Positions 1-9,027 of a DNA stretch of 20,889 nucleotides are shown here, one piece after another (the first letter of the stretch is position 1; the number at the start of each line of letters is the position of its first letter). The DNA comes from Fidelibacterota bacterium (lineage in GTDB: Bacteria > Fidelibacterota > Marinisomatia > SCGC-AAA003-L08 > D37C17), in contig PANV01000052.1 of the NCBI GenBank assembly GCA_002707765.1, positions 1-20,889 on the forward strand. The letters are read 5' to 3'. Made by a program: the position numbers and the translations under genes. The notes beneath the pieces are model-generated. The model did not search any database and was not told the DNA's origin. It saw only the letters and a list, made by a program, of their open reading frames with translations.

Positions 1-433
1 AACTTATTTTTTTTAGTTTATCATAACTAGAATTTGAATCAATTTTTAAAAAATTTTTATCATTTTTTCTAAGGATTGCGTTAACAAAAGATTTAGATTT
101 TTTAGATTTGATTTTAGCCAAGTCTATTGTTGTATTTACTGATGCGTAATTGGGTATACTATCGCAGTAAATAATTTGATATAATCCCAAGTAAAGAAGA
201 CTTAATGTTTTATTATCAACAGTTTTTTGTTTGGAGTGCTTAAAAATATTATAGTCTAGTACACTTTTAAATCTAATTATACCTTTCGAGACATTATTTA
301 TAAATGAAATATCTCTCATTGAAAAATTATTTTTTTTAGATGTATAGCTATCTATAATTAATTTTAATGAAATGTCAGATTCAAGAAATTTTAGTACTAT
401 TCTAAAAATTATATCTCTTGGTGAATTATTCAA
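1..433 (-). CDS. rsmB: 16S rRNA (cytosine-C5)-methyltransferase RsmB, N-terminal part (runs off the window)
   Basis: About 144 N-terminal residues are visible; the gene continues beyond the left edge, so the SAM-binding catalytic domain is not seen. The visible part is the NusB-like RNA-binding domain of the RsmB/Sun family: a segment reading LYLGLYQIIYCDSIPNYASV, then VNTTIDLAKIKSKKSKSFVN and AILRK, matches the family pattern (LRLGLYQL, IPxHAAVNExVxLAK, FVNAVLRR). By family knowledge the enzyme methylates C967 of 16S rRNA. The start is inferred to be TTG, because the frame is closed by a TAA just upstream and contains no ATG; this start overlaps the end of fmt by 8 nt. The fmt-rsmB order is a widespread pairing, which supports the call. 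The product name is fairly safe; the start codon is inference. Confidence 0.85.
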   Translation of the reverse strand, partial: MNNSPRDIIFRIVLKFLESDISLKLIIDSYTSKKNNFSMRDISFINNVSKGIIRFKSVLDYNIFKHSKQKTVDNKTLSLLYLGLYQIIYCDSIPNYASVNTTIDLAKIKSKKSKSFVNAILRKNDKNFLKIDSNSSYDKLKKIS

Positions 434-1349
434 AATAATTTGATTTTAAATTTGAGTTTAAAAAATCACTAGCTTTAATTTTTTTAGCACCTTGAACTTG
501 TATAAATTTAGATAGTAAGTACCCATCTGAACACTTAACATGAAGAATATTATCTTTTAAGAAAAAAGAACCATTTTTCTCATTATTTATTTTGTTGCAA
601 TTATAATAAGTATCAAAAAACTTTACTCTCTTTCCTTTTATCAAAGTGTAAGCTCCAGAATATGATAAAGCTCTAATTTTATTATGTATATTAAAAGATT
701 TATCATCCCAATTAATAATAAAATCCTTCTTACTGATTTTTGGTGCAAATATTTCTTTATCTAGTTTATTTAAAATTTGTTTAACAGGTAAATTATTTTT
801 GATGATTTTTATAGTATCATAAAGTATTTTTTCTGAAAGTTTAGATAATTTCTTGTAAAGTGATATAAAATCAATACGATCGTCGATTACTATTTCCTCT
901 TGTGTAATTATTTTACCGCAATCAATAAATTCGTTAATATAAAAAGTCGTGAGGCCTGTTTTGTTATCACCATTTATTAATGCATATTGTATGGGTGATG
1001 CACCTTTATATTTAGGAAGAAGTGAAGCATGTAGATTAATAGTTCCGATTTTTGGTAATGTAAAAATTTTTTTAGGAAGGAATCTATATGCGACAACAAT
1101 GAATAAGTCAGCGTTAACTTTCAACAGAGATTGATAAAAGTCATTACTTTTTAAATTATCGCATTCTAAAATTTTATAAGATAAGCTTAGAGCTTTTTCT
1201 TTTACAGGGGTCATAGTTTTTTTTAGACCTCTACCGCTTTTCTTATCAGGGTTAGTTACTACCAATTCAATACTTATATCATTGATATCATTTAGATAAG
1301 TCAAGGATGAAGATGCAAATTCAGGATTACCAAAGAATACGACCTTCAT
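426..1349 (-). CDS. fmt: Methionyl-tRNA formyltransferase
   Basis: Full-length 307-residue enzyme that formylates initiator Met-tRNA using 10-formyl-tetrahydrofolate. The N-terminal hydrolase fold starts with VVFFGNPEFASSSL. A basic loop TNPDKKSGRGLK, involved in tRNA recognition in the family, lies at about residues 32-43. The catalytic set is present: N105 and H107 in INLHASLLPKYKGASPI, and D143 in EFIDCGKI; the usual DTGDI is DCGKI here. The C-terminal OB-fold domain (about 205-300) is present but divergent. The gene lies 8 bp downstream of yajC and overlaps rsmB by 8 nt, so the three look co-transcribed. No def (peptide deformylase) gene is adjacent in the window, although def-fmt pairs are common in bacteria. 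The ATG start is preceded only by a weak AAAGA. Confidence 0.97.
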   Translation of the reverse strand: MKVVFFGNPEFASSSLTYLNDINDISIELVVTNPDKKSGRGLKKTMTPVKEKALSLSYKILECDNLKSNDFYQSLLKVNADLFIVVAYRFLPKKIFTLPKIGTINLHASLLPKYKGASPIQYALINGDNKTGLTTFYINEFIDCGKIITQEEIVIDDRIDFISLYKKLSKLSEKILYDTIKIIKNNLPVKQILNKLDKEIFAPKISKKDFIINWDDKSFNIHNKIRALSYSGAYTLIKGKRVKFFDTYYNCNKINNEKNGSFFLKDNILHVKCSDGYLLSKFIQVQGAKKIKASDFLNSNLKSNYFE

Positions 1350-1357
1350 AGGTATCT

Positions 1358-1666
1358 TTAATTAGTCTTGTTAGCAGAGATATGTGTTCTAAGGACTTCT
1401 AGCTTAGTATTACTTGAATCAATTTCAAGGATATTTTTATCTTTACCCTTGATATTTTTTATTACTCCAACTATTCCTCCATTTGTAACTACCCTATCGC
1501 CTTTTTTAAGGTTGTCTAACATCTGATTATGCTCTTTTTGTTTTCTGGCTTGAGGCCTGATCATCACAAAATAAATTATAGCAAAAATCAAGACATAAAT
1601 AGGAAGTGGACCAAGAGTTTGAAGAATGTTATTACTAAAAGTGGTATTATAGATTAAATTATACAT
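1358..1666 (-). CDS. yajC: Preprotein translocase subunit YajC
   Basis: A 102-residue protein with one N-terminal membrane segment (about residues 20-36, PLPIYVLIFAIIYFVMI). A conserved cytoplasmic part follows: IRPQARKQKEHNQMLDNLKK, then GDRVVTNGGIVGVIKNI. This is the standard YajC signature. YajC associates with the SecDF complex at the inner membrane and is usually dispensable. Here secD and secF are not adjacent; instead it heads a yajC-fmt-rsmB cluster, divergent from the tRNA-dihydrouridine synthase gene with only 41 bp between the two starts. No Shine-Dalgarno sequence is seen before the ATG. Confidence 0.95.
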   Translation of the reverse strand: MYNLIYNTTFSNNILQTLGPLPIYVLIFAIIYFVMIRPQARKQKEHNQMLDNLKKGDRVVTNGGIVGVIKNIKGKDKNILEIDSSNTKLEVLRTHISANKTN

Positions 1667-1707
1667 GTTATATTTTAGTACAAAATAATTAATTATAATA
1701 ATTAATA
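1667..1707. promoter_or_regulatory. Short divergent promoter region between yajC and dus
   Basis: Forty-one bp of almost pure A+T separate the two divergent ATG codons, so both promoters must lie here or extend into the coding regions. The self-complementary octamer ATTATAAT at 1692-1699 offers a TATAAT on both strands. On the plus strand it sits only 8 nt before the dus ATG, implying a leaderless or nearly leaderless mRNA if used. On the minus strand it sits about 25 nt before the yajC ATG. No convincing -35 element is seen. In such A+T-rich DNA a TATAAT is weak evidence. Confidence 0.3.
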
Positions 1708-2664
1708 ATGTTTAAAATTGGAAATATAAAAATAGAAAGTCCTTTGTTTTTAGCTCCTATGGCAGGAGTAACAGATCATCCATTTAGAGTAATTTGCAAG
1801 AGATTTGGTGCAGGTATGGTCTATACAGAATTTGTGAGCGCTGATGGAATAATTAGAGAAAATGAAAAGACTTTAAATATGATTAAATTTTCGGATGAAG
1901 AACGACCGATTGGAGTACAAATATTTGGAGATGATCCTGAAGTTGTCTCTAAATCTGCGAAATATATCTATGATAACTTTAAGCCAGACTTAATCGATAT
2001 AAATTATGGTTGCCCAGTACCTAAAGTAACTAAAAAAGGTGCTGGTTCAGCTGCACTTAAAGACTTATGCATTATGGAGGATATCACAGCTGCTGTTATT
2101 GATGCTGTACCCCAAATTCCAATTACTGTAAAAATGAGAGTTGGATGGGATTCTGAAAATATTGTGTCAACAAAAGCAGGAATTTTATTAGAAAAATTAG
2201 GTATCAAGGCAATTGCGCTGCACGGCAGAACATCTACTCAATTATATAAAGGAAAAGCTAATTGGGACTACATTAAAGAACTTAAAGAGTCAGTTAATAT
2301 ACCAGTTATTGGCAATGGAGATGTTTTAAATTATACTGATTTTAATAATATGATAGAATATACTAAGTGTGATGCAGTAATGATTGGAAGAGGTGCATTA
2401 GGTAATCCATGGATTTTTAGAAATATTCAAGATGAAATTTTTTCTGAAGATTATAAAGTTAACAATCTAGATACTGTTAAAAAAACCTGTATAGAGCATA
2501 TAAAATTGTTGATCGAGAATAAAGCCGAAAAAGTTTCAGTAGGCCTTTCAAAAAAACATTTATCATGGTATCTCAAAGGTTTTAAAAATTCTTCAATTTA
2601 TAGAAAAGAAATAATGTATTGCGAAAATGTAAATGATATGATAAAAATTTTAAAAAATATATAA
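1708..2664 (+). CDS. dusB: tRNA-dihydrouridine synthase (DusB-like)
   Basis: A 318-residue FMN-dependent enzyme that reduces uridine to dihydrouridine in tRNA D-loops. It is the only plus-strand gene in the window. Diagnostic motifs in order: the FMN-binding start SPLFLAPMAGVTDHPFR (about 11-27), GVQIFGDDP (69-77), the active-site loop INYGCPVPKVTKKGAGSAAL with catalytic C102, the LHGRTSTQLYKGKANW stretch, and the phosphate-binding VMIGRGALGNPW. Length fits the family (about 310-340). The DusB-like subfamily is suggested by the NYGCPVPKV and HGRT signatures but cannot be fixed without alignment; nifR3 is an older name. It converges on the cyclic-di-GMP gene with a 25-bp gap. Confidence 0.93.
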   Translation: MFKIGNIKIESPLFLAPMAGVTDHPFRVICKRFGAGMVYTEFVSADGIIRENEKTLNMIKFSDEERPIGVQIFGDDPEVVSKSAKYIYDNFKPDLIDINYGCPVPKVTKKGAGSAALKDLCIMEDITAAVIDAVPQIPITVKMRVGWDSENIVSTKAGILLEKLGIKAIALHGRTSTQLYKGKANWDYIKELKESVNIPVIGNGDVLNYTDFNNMIEYTKCDAVMIGRGALGNPWIFRNIQDEIFSEDYKVNNLDTVKKTCIEHIKLLIENKAEKVSVGLSKKHLSWYLKGFKNSSIYRKEIMYCENVNDMIKILKNI

Positions 2665-2689
2665 TTATTTTAAAAAAATTTTAAGATTA

Positions 2690-4807
2690 TTATTTTAATA
2701 ATAAATTAAATTCTATCTCGTTTACTGGTTCACTTATTAGATATCCTTGAATTTTATCGCATGCATATTTTTTTAAAAATTCAACTTGTTTTTCTGTTTC
2801 TACACCCTCAGCAATTACTTTTAGGCCTAGTTTATGACCCAAATCAATTACAATATTTGCTATTGTAAGGTTATCATCAGCTAAATCACTATTTATTGAA
2901 GATATGAAGGATTGATCAATTTTTAGTGTATCAATGGGAAATTGCTTTAAATAACTAAGTGAAGAGTATCCTGTTCCAAAATCATCAATAGAAATTTTAA
3001 CTCCCATTACTTTTAATCTTTTTAAAACTCTTATGGTTTTTTCTATATCTCTCATAAGAATTGTTTCTGTGAGTTCTAATTCTAAAAATTCTGGATCTAA
3101 TCCAGTTTCATTAAGTATATTTTTTACAATATCTGCTAAATTATATTTTAAAAATTGTTTTGCTGATATATTTACTGCACAAGTAAGTCTATGTCCTTTT
3201 TCATGCCAAATTTTATTTTGCTTACAAGTTTCTCTTAAAATCCATTCTCCAAGAGGAATTATTAAATCAGTTTCTTCAGCAATAGGAATAAATTGATATG
3301 GAGGTAAAATTCCTTTTTCAGGTGAATTCCATCGTACCAGTGATTCAAAGCCTGTAATTTCATTTGTTTCAAGATCTATTTGTGGTTGAAACAATAGTAA
3401 GAATTCTTCTTTCTCAATTGCTTTAAATAGATTGCTTTCATTAGAAAATCTTTCTGTGATTTCTTTATTCATCAAGGGTTTAAAGAACTTATACTGATTT
3501 TTACCACTATCTTTAGCTTTATACATTGCGGTATCAGCATTTTTTGTAAGTGTTTCAATATCCAATCCATCTTCTGGATAAATAGCAATTCCAATACTAG
3601 CAGTTATTCTAAGTTCTTTATTATCGACAACTACATTAGTTAAATCTTCATTTAGAATTCTTTTGCATAGTGTTCTGATATCATTTGTATTTTTAATTTT
3701 AGGTAAAATAACAGTAAACTCATCCCCACCCCATCTTGCTATAGTATCTGTTTTTCTAAGTGATGCTTTTAATCTTTTCGAAACAATTTTTAAAAGTTTA
3801 TCACCAGCAGAATGCCCCATTGTATCATTAACATATTTAAAGTTATCTAAATCTAAGAAAAGTATAGCAGTTCGTGTATTATGTCTTTTCGCATCATGCA
3901 TTGATTGTTCGAGTCTATCATTAAACAATAATTTATTGGTTAATCCTGTTGTTTGATCATAATATGCTTTATGCTCAATTTCTTGTCTATCCATTTTTCT
4001 TTTAATAGCCATAGCAATTTGATGTGATACAAATTCTAATATGTTTTGATCTTTTTCAGTAAATCTAATTTTTTTATCATAACTTTGTACAACTAAGGCA
4101 CCAAAAGTTTCATTGAGTGTATTTTTAAGTGGGACACCAAGCCAATCAACTGATTTACTGCCATTTATATTCATTTTTTTATTTTTGATAAAGGAATCAT
4201 TTTGCTCTGGATTAACCAAAATGGATTCACCTGTTTTGCAAACATATTCTGTTAAACCATTAGAAATTTTTCTAGATTTAGGTTTTGAATCATATTTATC
4301 AATAAAATATGGAAAATGTATAACGTCATTTTTGTTGTCTATAATTGCTATATAAAAATTTTCAGTATAAACGACCTTACTTAAAATTTTATGTATTATT
4401 GAATAAAGTTCATCCAAATTATCTACATAATGACTTGCTTCTGAAATTTTAAAAATACAATTGGTAAGCTTTAATTCAGATTCAAATAAGTGATTATCTT
4501 TAATTAAAATAAGATCATGGAGCTTGTTATCTAAGTTAATTAATGAAGATTTGAGTAATATTTTTTGGTTATAAATACTTATATGAAAATTCGATTTTTG
4601 ACTATTATTAATTACAGAACACGATTTTTTAAATTTACTTAAATTATTTTCATCAAAAACATCATCTAATTTTTTAACATTTTTATCTATGTTTAAAATA
4701 GATTTAGCATTAGAACTAATTTTAACAATATTCAAATCATGATCTAAAACAAAAAAAGGTTCCTCTAAATTATTTAATACTTGAAAAAAAGATTCTAGTT
4801 TATTCAT
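2690..4807 (-). CDS. Cyclic-di-GMP signalling protein: PAS-like, GAF, GGDEF and EAL domains
   Basis: A 705-residue soluble hybrid protein predicted both to make and to break down cyclic di-GMP. Order of parts: a PAS-like segment (about 8-100), a GAF-type sensor domain (about 125-270), a GGDEF domain (about 280-440) and an EAL domain (about 455-705). The GGDEF domain has an intact active site RWGGDEF (G360-F364) and an allosteric RxxD site, R351-D354, five residues upstream. The EAL domain has ESL instead of EAL (E488-L490). The other expected catalytic residues are visible: N546, E578, D608-D609 in DDFGTG, K629 and E667, plus GVETEKQ and Q687. Both activities therefore look possible; which dominates cannot be read from sequence. 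No membrane segment is seen. Its start overlaps the DUF502 gene by 8 nt (ATGAATAA), suggesting translational coupling. Confidence 0.95.
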   Translation of the reverse strand: MNKLESFFQVLNNLEEPFFVLDHDLNIVKISSNAKSILNIDKNVKKLDDVFDENNLSKFKKSCSVINNSQKSNFHISIYNQKILLKSSLINLDNKLHDLILIKDNHLFESELKLTNCIFKISEASHYVDNLDELYSIIHKILSKVVYTENFYIAIIDNKNDVIHFPYFIDKYDSKPKSRKISNGLTEYVCKTGESILVNPEQNDSFIKNKKMNINGSKSVDWLGVPLKNTLNETFGALVVQSYDKKIRFTEKDQNILEFVSHQIAMAIKRKMDRQEIEHKAYYDQTTGLTNKLLFNDRLEQSMHDAKRHNTRTAILFLDLDNFKYVNDTMGHSAGDKLLKIVSKRLKASLRKTDTIARWGGDEFTVILPKIKNTNDIRTLCKRILNEDLTNVVVDNKELRITASIGIAIYPEDGLDIETLTKNADTAMYKAKDSGKNQYKFFKPLMNKEITERFSNESNLFKAIEKEEFLLLFQPQIDLETNEITGFESLVRWNSPEKGILPPYQFIPIAEETDLIIPLGEWILRETCKQNKIWHEKGHRLTCAVNISAKQFLKYNLADIVKNILNETGLDPEFLELELTETILMRDIEKTIRVLKRLKVMGVKISIDDFGTGYSSLSYLKQFPIDTLKIDQSFISSINSDLADDNLTIANIVIDLGHKLGLKVIAEGVETEKQVEFLKKYACDKIQGYLISEPVNEIEFNLLLK

Positions 4808-5444
4808 TTATATTTAATTTTTCTGGAGAAATCATACCTCCAGAAACTATTATTTTAAGCCCTTCTTCTACGGAAACATCTAATTTTTTTGTTTCGGTAG
4901 ATTTAATGAACAATAAATATCCAGATGTAGGATTTGGGGTAGTAGGAACGAAAATATTATAATATTTTTCATCTTTATCATCAAGTGTTTCACCTGTAAC
5001 CATAGCAATTGTCCAAAGACCTTTTCTAGGGTATTCTACCAAAACTACTTTTTGAAAAGCTTTACTGTTAGCGCCACTAAGAGAAGCAGTAATTTGTTTT
5101 ATAGATTTATAAACTTTGCTAACGAAAGGGATTTTCTCTAATAAAGATTCAAAGAGTTTATAAAGTTTTTTTCCAAAAACATTAGAAATTATTAATCCTA
5201 AAAAATATAAAGAACCAATGGTTAAGATAAAGCCTAGTATTTTTTGAAGTAAAGATAAAAGTGTTATTCCACCGAATTCAAAATTTTGATTAATGAAATC
5301 TGGTAAGAATAAGCCAACGATTATGCCTCCAGGACCAGAGAAAAAAAGGAAGAGGTTCTTAATTATCCAATAGGTTAAATAAATCGGAATAATGGATATT
5401 AAACCTGTTAAAAGATATTGTTGAATTTTTTTATCTTGTTTCAT
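4800..5444 (-). CDS. DUF502 family membrane protein
   Basis: A 214-residue inner-membrane protein of the DUF502 family; its molecular function is not established. Two hydrophobic hairpin regions are visible, about residues 10-32 (LLTGLISIIPIYLTYWIIKN) and about 60-90. A conserved soluble part follows with the motifs LLEKIPFVSKVYKSIKQI, VVLVEYPRKGLWTIAMVTG and FVPTTPNPTSGYLLFI, all characteristic of the family. A good Shine-Dalgarno (AAGGA, 4-5 nt from the ATG) supports the start. The gene lies 57 bp after mutL and overlaps the GGDEF-EAL gene by 8 nt, so the two products may be made together. A functional link to cyclic-di-GMP signalling is only inference. Confidence 0.9.
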   Translation of the reverse strand: MKQDKKIQQYLLTGLISIIPIYLTYWIIKNLFLFFSGPGGIIVGLFLPDFINQNFEFGGITLLSLLQKILGFILTIGSLYFLGLIISNVFGKKLYKLFESLLEKIPFVSKVYKSIKQITASLSGANSKAFQKVVLVEYPRKGLWTIAMVTGETLDDKDEKYYNIFVPTTPNPTSGYLLFIKSTETKKLDVSVEEGLKIIVSGGMISPEKLNINE

Positions 5445-5501
5445 TTTTCCTTGTTAATTTTATTAAATCTATAAATAATTGGTTGATAAAGGCAATATAA
5501 T

Positions 5502-7238
5502 TTAATGTCTTTCAAATCTATCGTCTAAATCTGATAATGTTAGGTTTACAATTATAGGTCTTCCATGTGGGCAATAATACGGATACTCAGTAGAAAAAAG
5601 TTGATCTACTAATTCTTTACATTCAATTTGAGACAATTTATCTCCAGCCTTGATTGCTGCTTTACATGCATATGTAGAGGCCATGTATTCTATAAATGTT
5701 GAACTTGTATTTTTCGTTTTTGCATAATGGTCTAAAATTTCTCTTATAATATTCTCTTCTTCATCAGATGGTAGATTACTTGGTGTACCTTCTATTATGA
5801 TTGTATTTTCCCCAAATTCTCTAAATTCAAATCCTATTTTTTGTAGATAACTAAAAATTTCTAGAAGATGTATATACTCCTCCGGGTCAAATTTAATTGT
5901 TTTAGGAAATAAAATTTTTTGGGATGATATACCGTCTCCTTCGAGACTTTTCTTGGATAATTCATAAAGGATTCTTTCATGTGCAACGTGTTGATCAATA
6001 ATAATTAATCCTGAAGTAATTTCTGTAATGATATATTTGTTATGAATTTGCCATATATTATTTGAATCAATTACAACATTATTATTTTCAGTATTTTTAA
6101 GTCTAATCTCTGCGTTTTTTATATTTTGGTCATATTTATTTCCACCAGAATTAGATATAGATAAAAGAGAATCATCTTTTATAAAAGTATTATCAAATGG
6201 TAATGTCCCAGATGTAACATCATTTGTAGAGTCAAAATTTTTAAAACTTGGAATTGTTTTAAATATATCTTTCAAAGCATCTGATGCAGACTTTCTAAAA
6301 ATATGTTGAATTTGCATTTCGTTTCTAAATTTGACTTCTTTTTTCTTAGGATGAACATTGATATCAACTAAATCAGATGGTAATGTCAATGATAGAATAT
6401 AAAAAGGGTGCTCTGACCTATCAATTAGATTTCTGTATGCGTTATTAATACTTATGTTTACTAATTGATTTTTTATGGTTCTTCCATTAATAAATAGATA
6501 TTGATAGTTCCTATTATTTTTTACAAGTGATAGATTTCCAATATAGCCACTAATTAGATATTCATCTTTTTTAAATTCTATTGGTATAATAGATTCAGAA
6601 GTTTTTAATCCAAAGATTGAATGGATTCTATCTTTTAAGCTAGATGACTTAAAGTCATATATTTTTTTATCATTATTAATTAACCTAAATCCTATATTTG
6701 GATTTGAGAGTGCGAAATTTTTAAATAATGATAAAATTTTCTTGTACTCGTAAGACTCAGATTTTAAAAACTTTTTTCTTGCTGGAACATTATGAAAAAT
6801 ATTTCTTACTTCTATATAGGTTCCATTTTCTATATCAGATGGTTTGGCGAAAGCTTTTTTTCCAAAAGAAAATTTAATTGTATTGCCGGTTTCTTGGTCA
6901 TATTTTGATTTTACAATTACCTCAGATACAGATGCAATACTTGGAAGAGCTTCTCCCCTATATCCCAAAGTATTAATATTATTTAAATCATCTATATCTT
7001 TAATTTTGCTTGTAGCAAATCTTTCGAAAGCATTGGCTAATTCATCTTTAGGAATACCTATACCATCATCAATAACAATGATGTTTGAAATACCACCATT
7101 TGATAAAATCACTTCTATAAATTTAGATTCTGCATCTATTGAATTCTCTACTAATTCTTTAAGAATTGAAGAAGGATCATCTACAACTTCACCTGCAGCA
7201 ATTTGATTTATTAGATTTGAATTTAATTTTTTGATCAT
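5502..7238 (-). CDS. mutL: DNA mismatch repair protein MutL (endonuclease type)
   Basis: A 578-residue MutL that couples mismatch recognition by MutS to strand incision. The N-terminal GHKL ATPase shows all motifs: E28 and N32 in KELVENSIDA, DDGIGI (58-62), FERFATSK and GYRGEALPSI. The C-terminal dimerisation domain carries the metal-binding nuclease motif DQHVAHERILYE (415-426), with V where most enzymes have A, plus ACKAAIK (524-530), CPHGRP (556-561) and a terminal FER. These C-terminal motifs indicate a latent nicking endonuclease, as in Bacillus MutL and unlike E. coli, which relies on MutH. The linker (about 330-395) is short and asparagine-rich. Its ATG overlaps the ftcD stop as ATGA, so it is likely translationally coupled to ftcD. 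Confidence 0.97.
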   Translation of the reverse strand: MIKKLNSNLINQIAAGEVVDDPSSILKELVENSIDAESKFIEVILSNGGISNIIVIDDGIGIPKDELANAFERFATSKIKDIDDLNNINTLGYRGEALPSIASVSEVIVKSKYDQETGNTIKFSFGKKAFAKPSDIENGTYIEVRNIFHNVPARKKFLKSESYEYKKILSLFKNFALSNPNIGFRLINNDKKIYDFKSSSLKDRIHSIFGLKTSESIIPIEFKKDEYLISGYIGNLSLVKNNRNYQYLFINGRTIKNQLVNISINNAYRNLIDRSEHPFYILSLTLPSDLVDINVHPKKKEVKFRNEMQIQHIFRKSASDALKDIFKTIPSFKNFDSTNDVTSGTLPFDNTFIKDDSLLSISNSGGNKYDQNIKNAEIRLKNTENNNVVIDSNNIWQIHNKYIITEITSGLIIIDQHVAHERILYELSKKSLEGDGISSQKILFPKTIKFDPEEYIHLLEIFSYLQKIGFEFREFGENTIIIEGTPSNLPSDEEENIIREILDHYAKTKNTSSTFIEYMASTYACKAAIKAGDKLSQIECKELVDQLFSTEYPYYCPHGRPIIVNLTLSDLDDRFERH

Positions 7239-8902
7239 TTTAAAATTTTTTCAATTTTAATTTTAGTTTTAATAAATAGTTCTTCCGTTAATTTATCAAG
7301 TTTTTCCAATTTATTAATAAAAGTTTTTTTATGATTAGCGTTCAAATCATATGCATTTATCCTTACATTCATTGACGCACCTTTGGCAGTTGAATATAGT
7401 AAATACAAACCAACTCCAATATCTGTGATAGAATTGGGATTCCCTACATCGCAAAGTTTATCTAATAACTTAAAACTATTCACTGATATTTCTAAGATTT
7501 CTAATGGTACTTCAGCTGCGTGTATCGTTGCTTTTTTAATTTCTTTGGCTCTGTAATCTATATCTTCTTGAGTTTTTTTGGGTAATCTGGTAGCTGCAAG
7601 AACTAAATCATAAGAATTTGAATCAAGGTCAATTAGTTTTAATAATCTATCCTTAGATTCTTGACTTTTTTCTGCTATCTCAACATGAAGTTTATTATGT
7701 CTTTCTAAGCCTTTTTTTGAAAATGAAAGATTTGCAACCATTGAAGACAAAGCCATCGCAAAAGAACCAGCTAAGGCGCTTATACTGCCCCCTCCAGGGG
7801 TTGGAGTGCCCATGGATGTAAGATTTACTAATTCTTCTACTTTAAAATTTTTAAATGATTTTTCCTGTTCATCAATTCGATATTCAATTATTTTTTCATT
7901 TATATCAAATGTTGATATGTCTGAAAGACCTAGGGATTGAATAGCGATATTTAATATATCTTTTTCAGGTATTCCAGTTGACCTTTTTTGTTTCTTTAGG
8001 TAGTATCTTCCACAATCTAAGAGCGAATCCAATGGCATTAAACCAACTATTTCACTCCCAGTTACTCTCGCTCCTCTTTTTCTTGCCTCTTTTCTTACCT
8101 CATCAAAAGTTTTAAAAATTGATGTTTTTTTATAATTAGTTAGATTTATTGAAACTTGGGCCTGATTATATTCATCTATATACCAACCGACTGCTTTACA
8201 GTATTTAAGGCTTCCTGGTTTTTTTAGCATTTTTCCAAATTTATCTCTAATAATATTACCATTTTTATCTCTTTTTGCTCTACCGGCTTCCCTTATATCC
8301 AAAGCAATATCTGTAGCAATTTTTTTATCAAAAGTATTTAAATTGATATTATATGCAATTAGAAATTCTCTAGCTCCAATTGCTATTGCTCCATTTTTTG
8401 CATTATTTTCAGATTTTCCGAAGTCTGGCTTCCAATCATCTTGTTTGATTTTTTCAAACATTCCTTCATATTCACCTTTTCTTATATTGGCAAGGTTAAC
8501 TCTTTCAATATTACTTGCTGAATTCTCATAAAGGAATACGGGAATACTGAGATCTTTAGAAACTTTCTTTGCAAGTTTTTTAGATAAATCAACACACTCC
8601 TGCATTGAAACATTTTTTACTGGAATTAGTGGACAAACATCTGTTGATCCCATTCGAGAATGTTCACCTTTATGATTTCTCATATCAATTAATTCAGACG
8701 CTTTTTTAATTAGTAAAAAAGCTGCTTCTAATACAGGTTCAGGTTCTCCTACAAAGGTTATAACTGTTCGATTAGTATCAAAGCCAGGATCAACATCCAG
8801 CAGATATACATTAGATACCTGTTTAACTTGATTAGCTATTTCATTAATTATAGATTTATCTCTTCCCTCGCTTATATTGGGTACACATTCTATTAACTTC
8901 AT
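7235..8902 (-). CDS. ftcD: Bifunctional glutamate formiminotransferase / formimidoyltetrahydrofolate cyclodeaminase
   Basis: A 555-residue fusion that moves the formimino group from formiminoglutamate to tetrahydrofolate and then deaminates it to methenyl-THF, the last step of one route of histidine breakdown. The N-terminal transferase (about 1-335) starts with KLIECVPNISEGRD and contains GEHSRMGSTDV, where H81 matches the family's catalytic histidine, plus KNGAIAIGAREFLIAYN. An insertion around residues 205-240 (RAKRDKNGNIIRDKFGKM, then KAVGWYIDEY) is, as I recall it, typical of Bacteroidota-type proteins. The cyclodeaminase (about 345-555) has TPTPGGGSISALAGSFA. The start is backed by AGGAG about 9 nt upstream and by an upstream intergenic gap. 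No hutH, hutU or hutI lies nearby. Confidence 0.95.
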   Translation of the reverse strand: MKLIECVPNISEGRDKSIINEIANQVKQVSNVYLLDVDPGFDTNRTVITFVGEPEPVLEAAFLLIKKASELIDMRNHKGEHSRMGSTDVCPLIPVKNVSMQECVDLSKKLAKKVSKDLSIPVFLYENSASNIERVNLANIRKGEYEGMFEKIKQDDWKPDFGKSENNAKNGAIAIGAREFLIAYNINLNTFDKKIATDIALDIREAGRAKRDKNGNIIRDKFGKMLKKPGSLKYCKAVGWYIDEYNQAQVSINLTNYKKTSIFKTFDEVRKEARKRGARVTGSEIVGLMPLDSLLDCGRYYLKKQKRSTGIPEKDILNIAIQSLGLSDISTFDINEKIIEYRIDEQEKSFKNFKVEELVNLTSMGTPTPGGGSISALAGSFAMALSSMVANLSFSKKGLERHNKLHVEIAEKSQESKDRLLKLIDLDSNSYDLVLAATRLPKKTQEDIDYRAKEIKKATIHAAEVPLEILEISVNSFKLLDKLCDVGNPNSITDIGVGLYLLYSTAKGASMNVRINAYDLNANHKKTFINKLEKLDKLTEELFIKTKIKIEKILK

Positions 8903-9027
8903 TAAATTGAGCTCCTGTACAAATTAGTTATAACATATATTATGATTAAAACTAGAATAAGGTTTCTAAAAATTAACTTCTTTGATGAAAATTTACGCCA
9001 ATAATTATGTCTTAAATTTTTATACAT
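8903..9027. other. Intergenic region upstream of ftcD, probable promoter
   Basis: The longest gene-free stretch in the window (125 bp). It must hold the start of the ftcD-mutL-DUF502-GGDEF transcription unit, if that is one unit, and any terminator for the M50 protease gene. On the minus strand a TTATAAC/TATGTTATAAC element lies about 30 nt before the ftcD ATG and AGGAG just before it. No clear -35, hairpin terminator, riboswitch or small gene is recognised. Promoter assignment is tentative. Confidence 0.3.

Noticed and set aside
2665..2705. A/T-only inverted repeats between the convergent dus and GGDEF-EAL genes, possible bidirectional terminator
   Set aside because: The stems are only A-T, imperfect, and indistinguishable from background in this composition.
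3033..4355. Several plus-strand open frames opposite the GGDEF-EAL gene
   Set aside because: They are antisense to intact catalytic motifs; open frames of this length are expected opposite an A+T-rich gene.
6844..7206. 120-codon plus-strand open frame opposite the mutL ATPase region
   Set aside because: It lies entirely antisense to conserved MutL motifs, has no recognisable domain and no ribosome-binding site.
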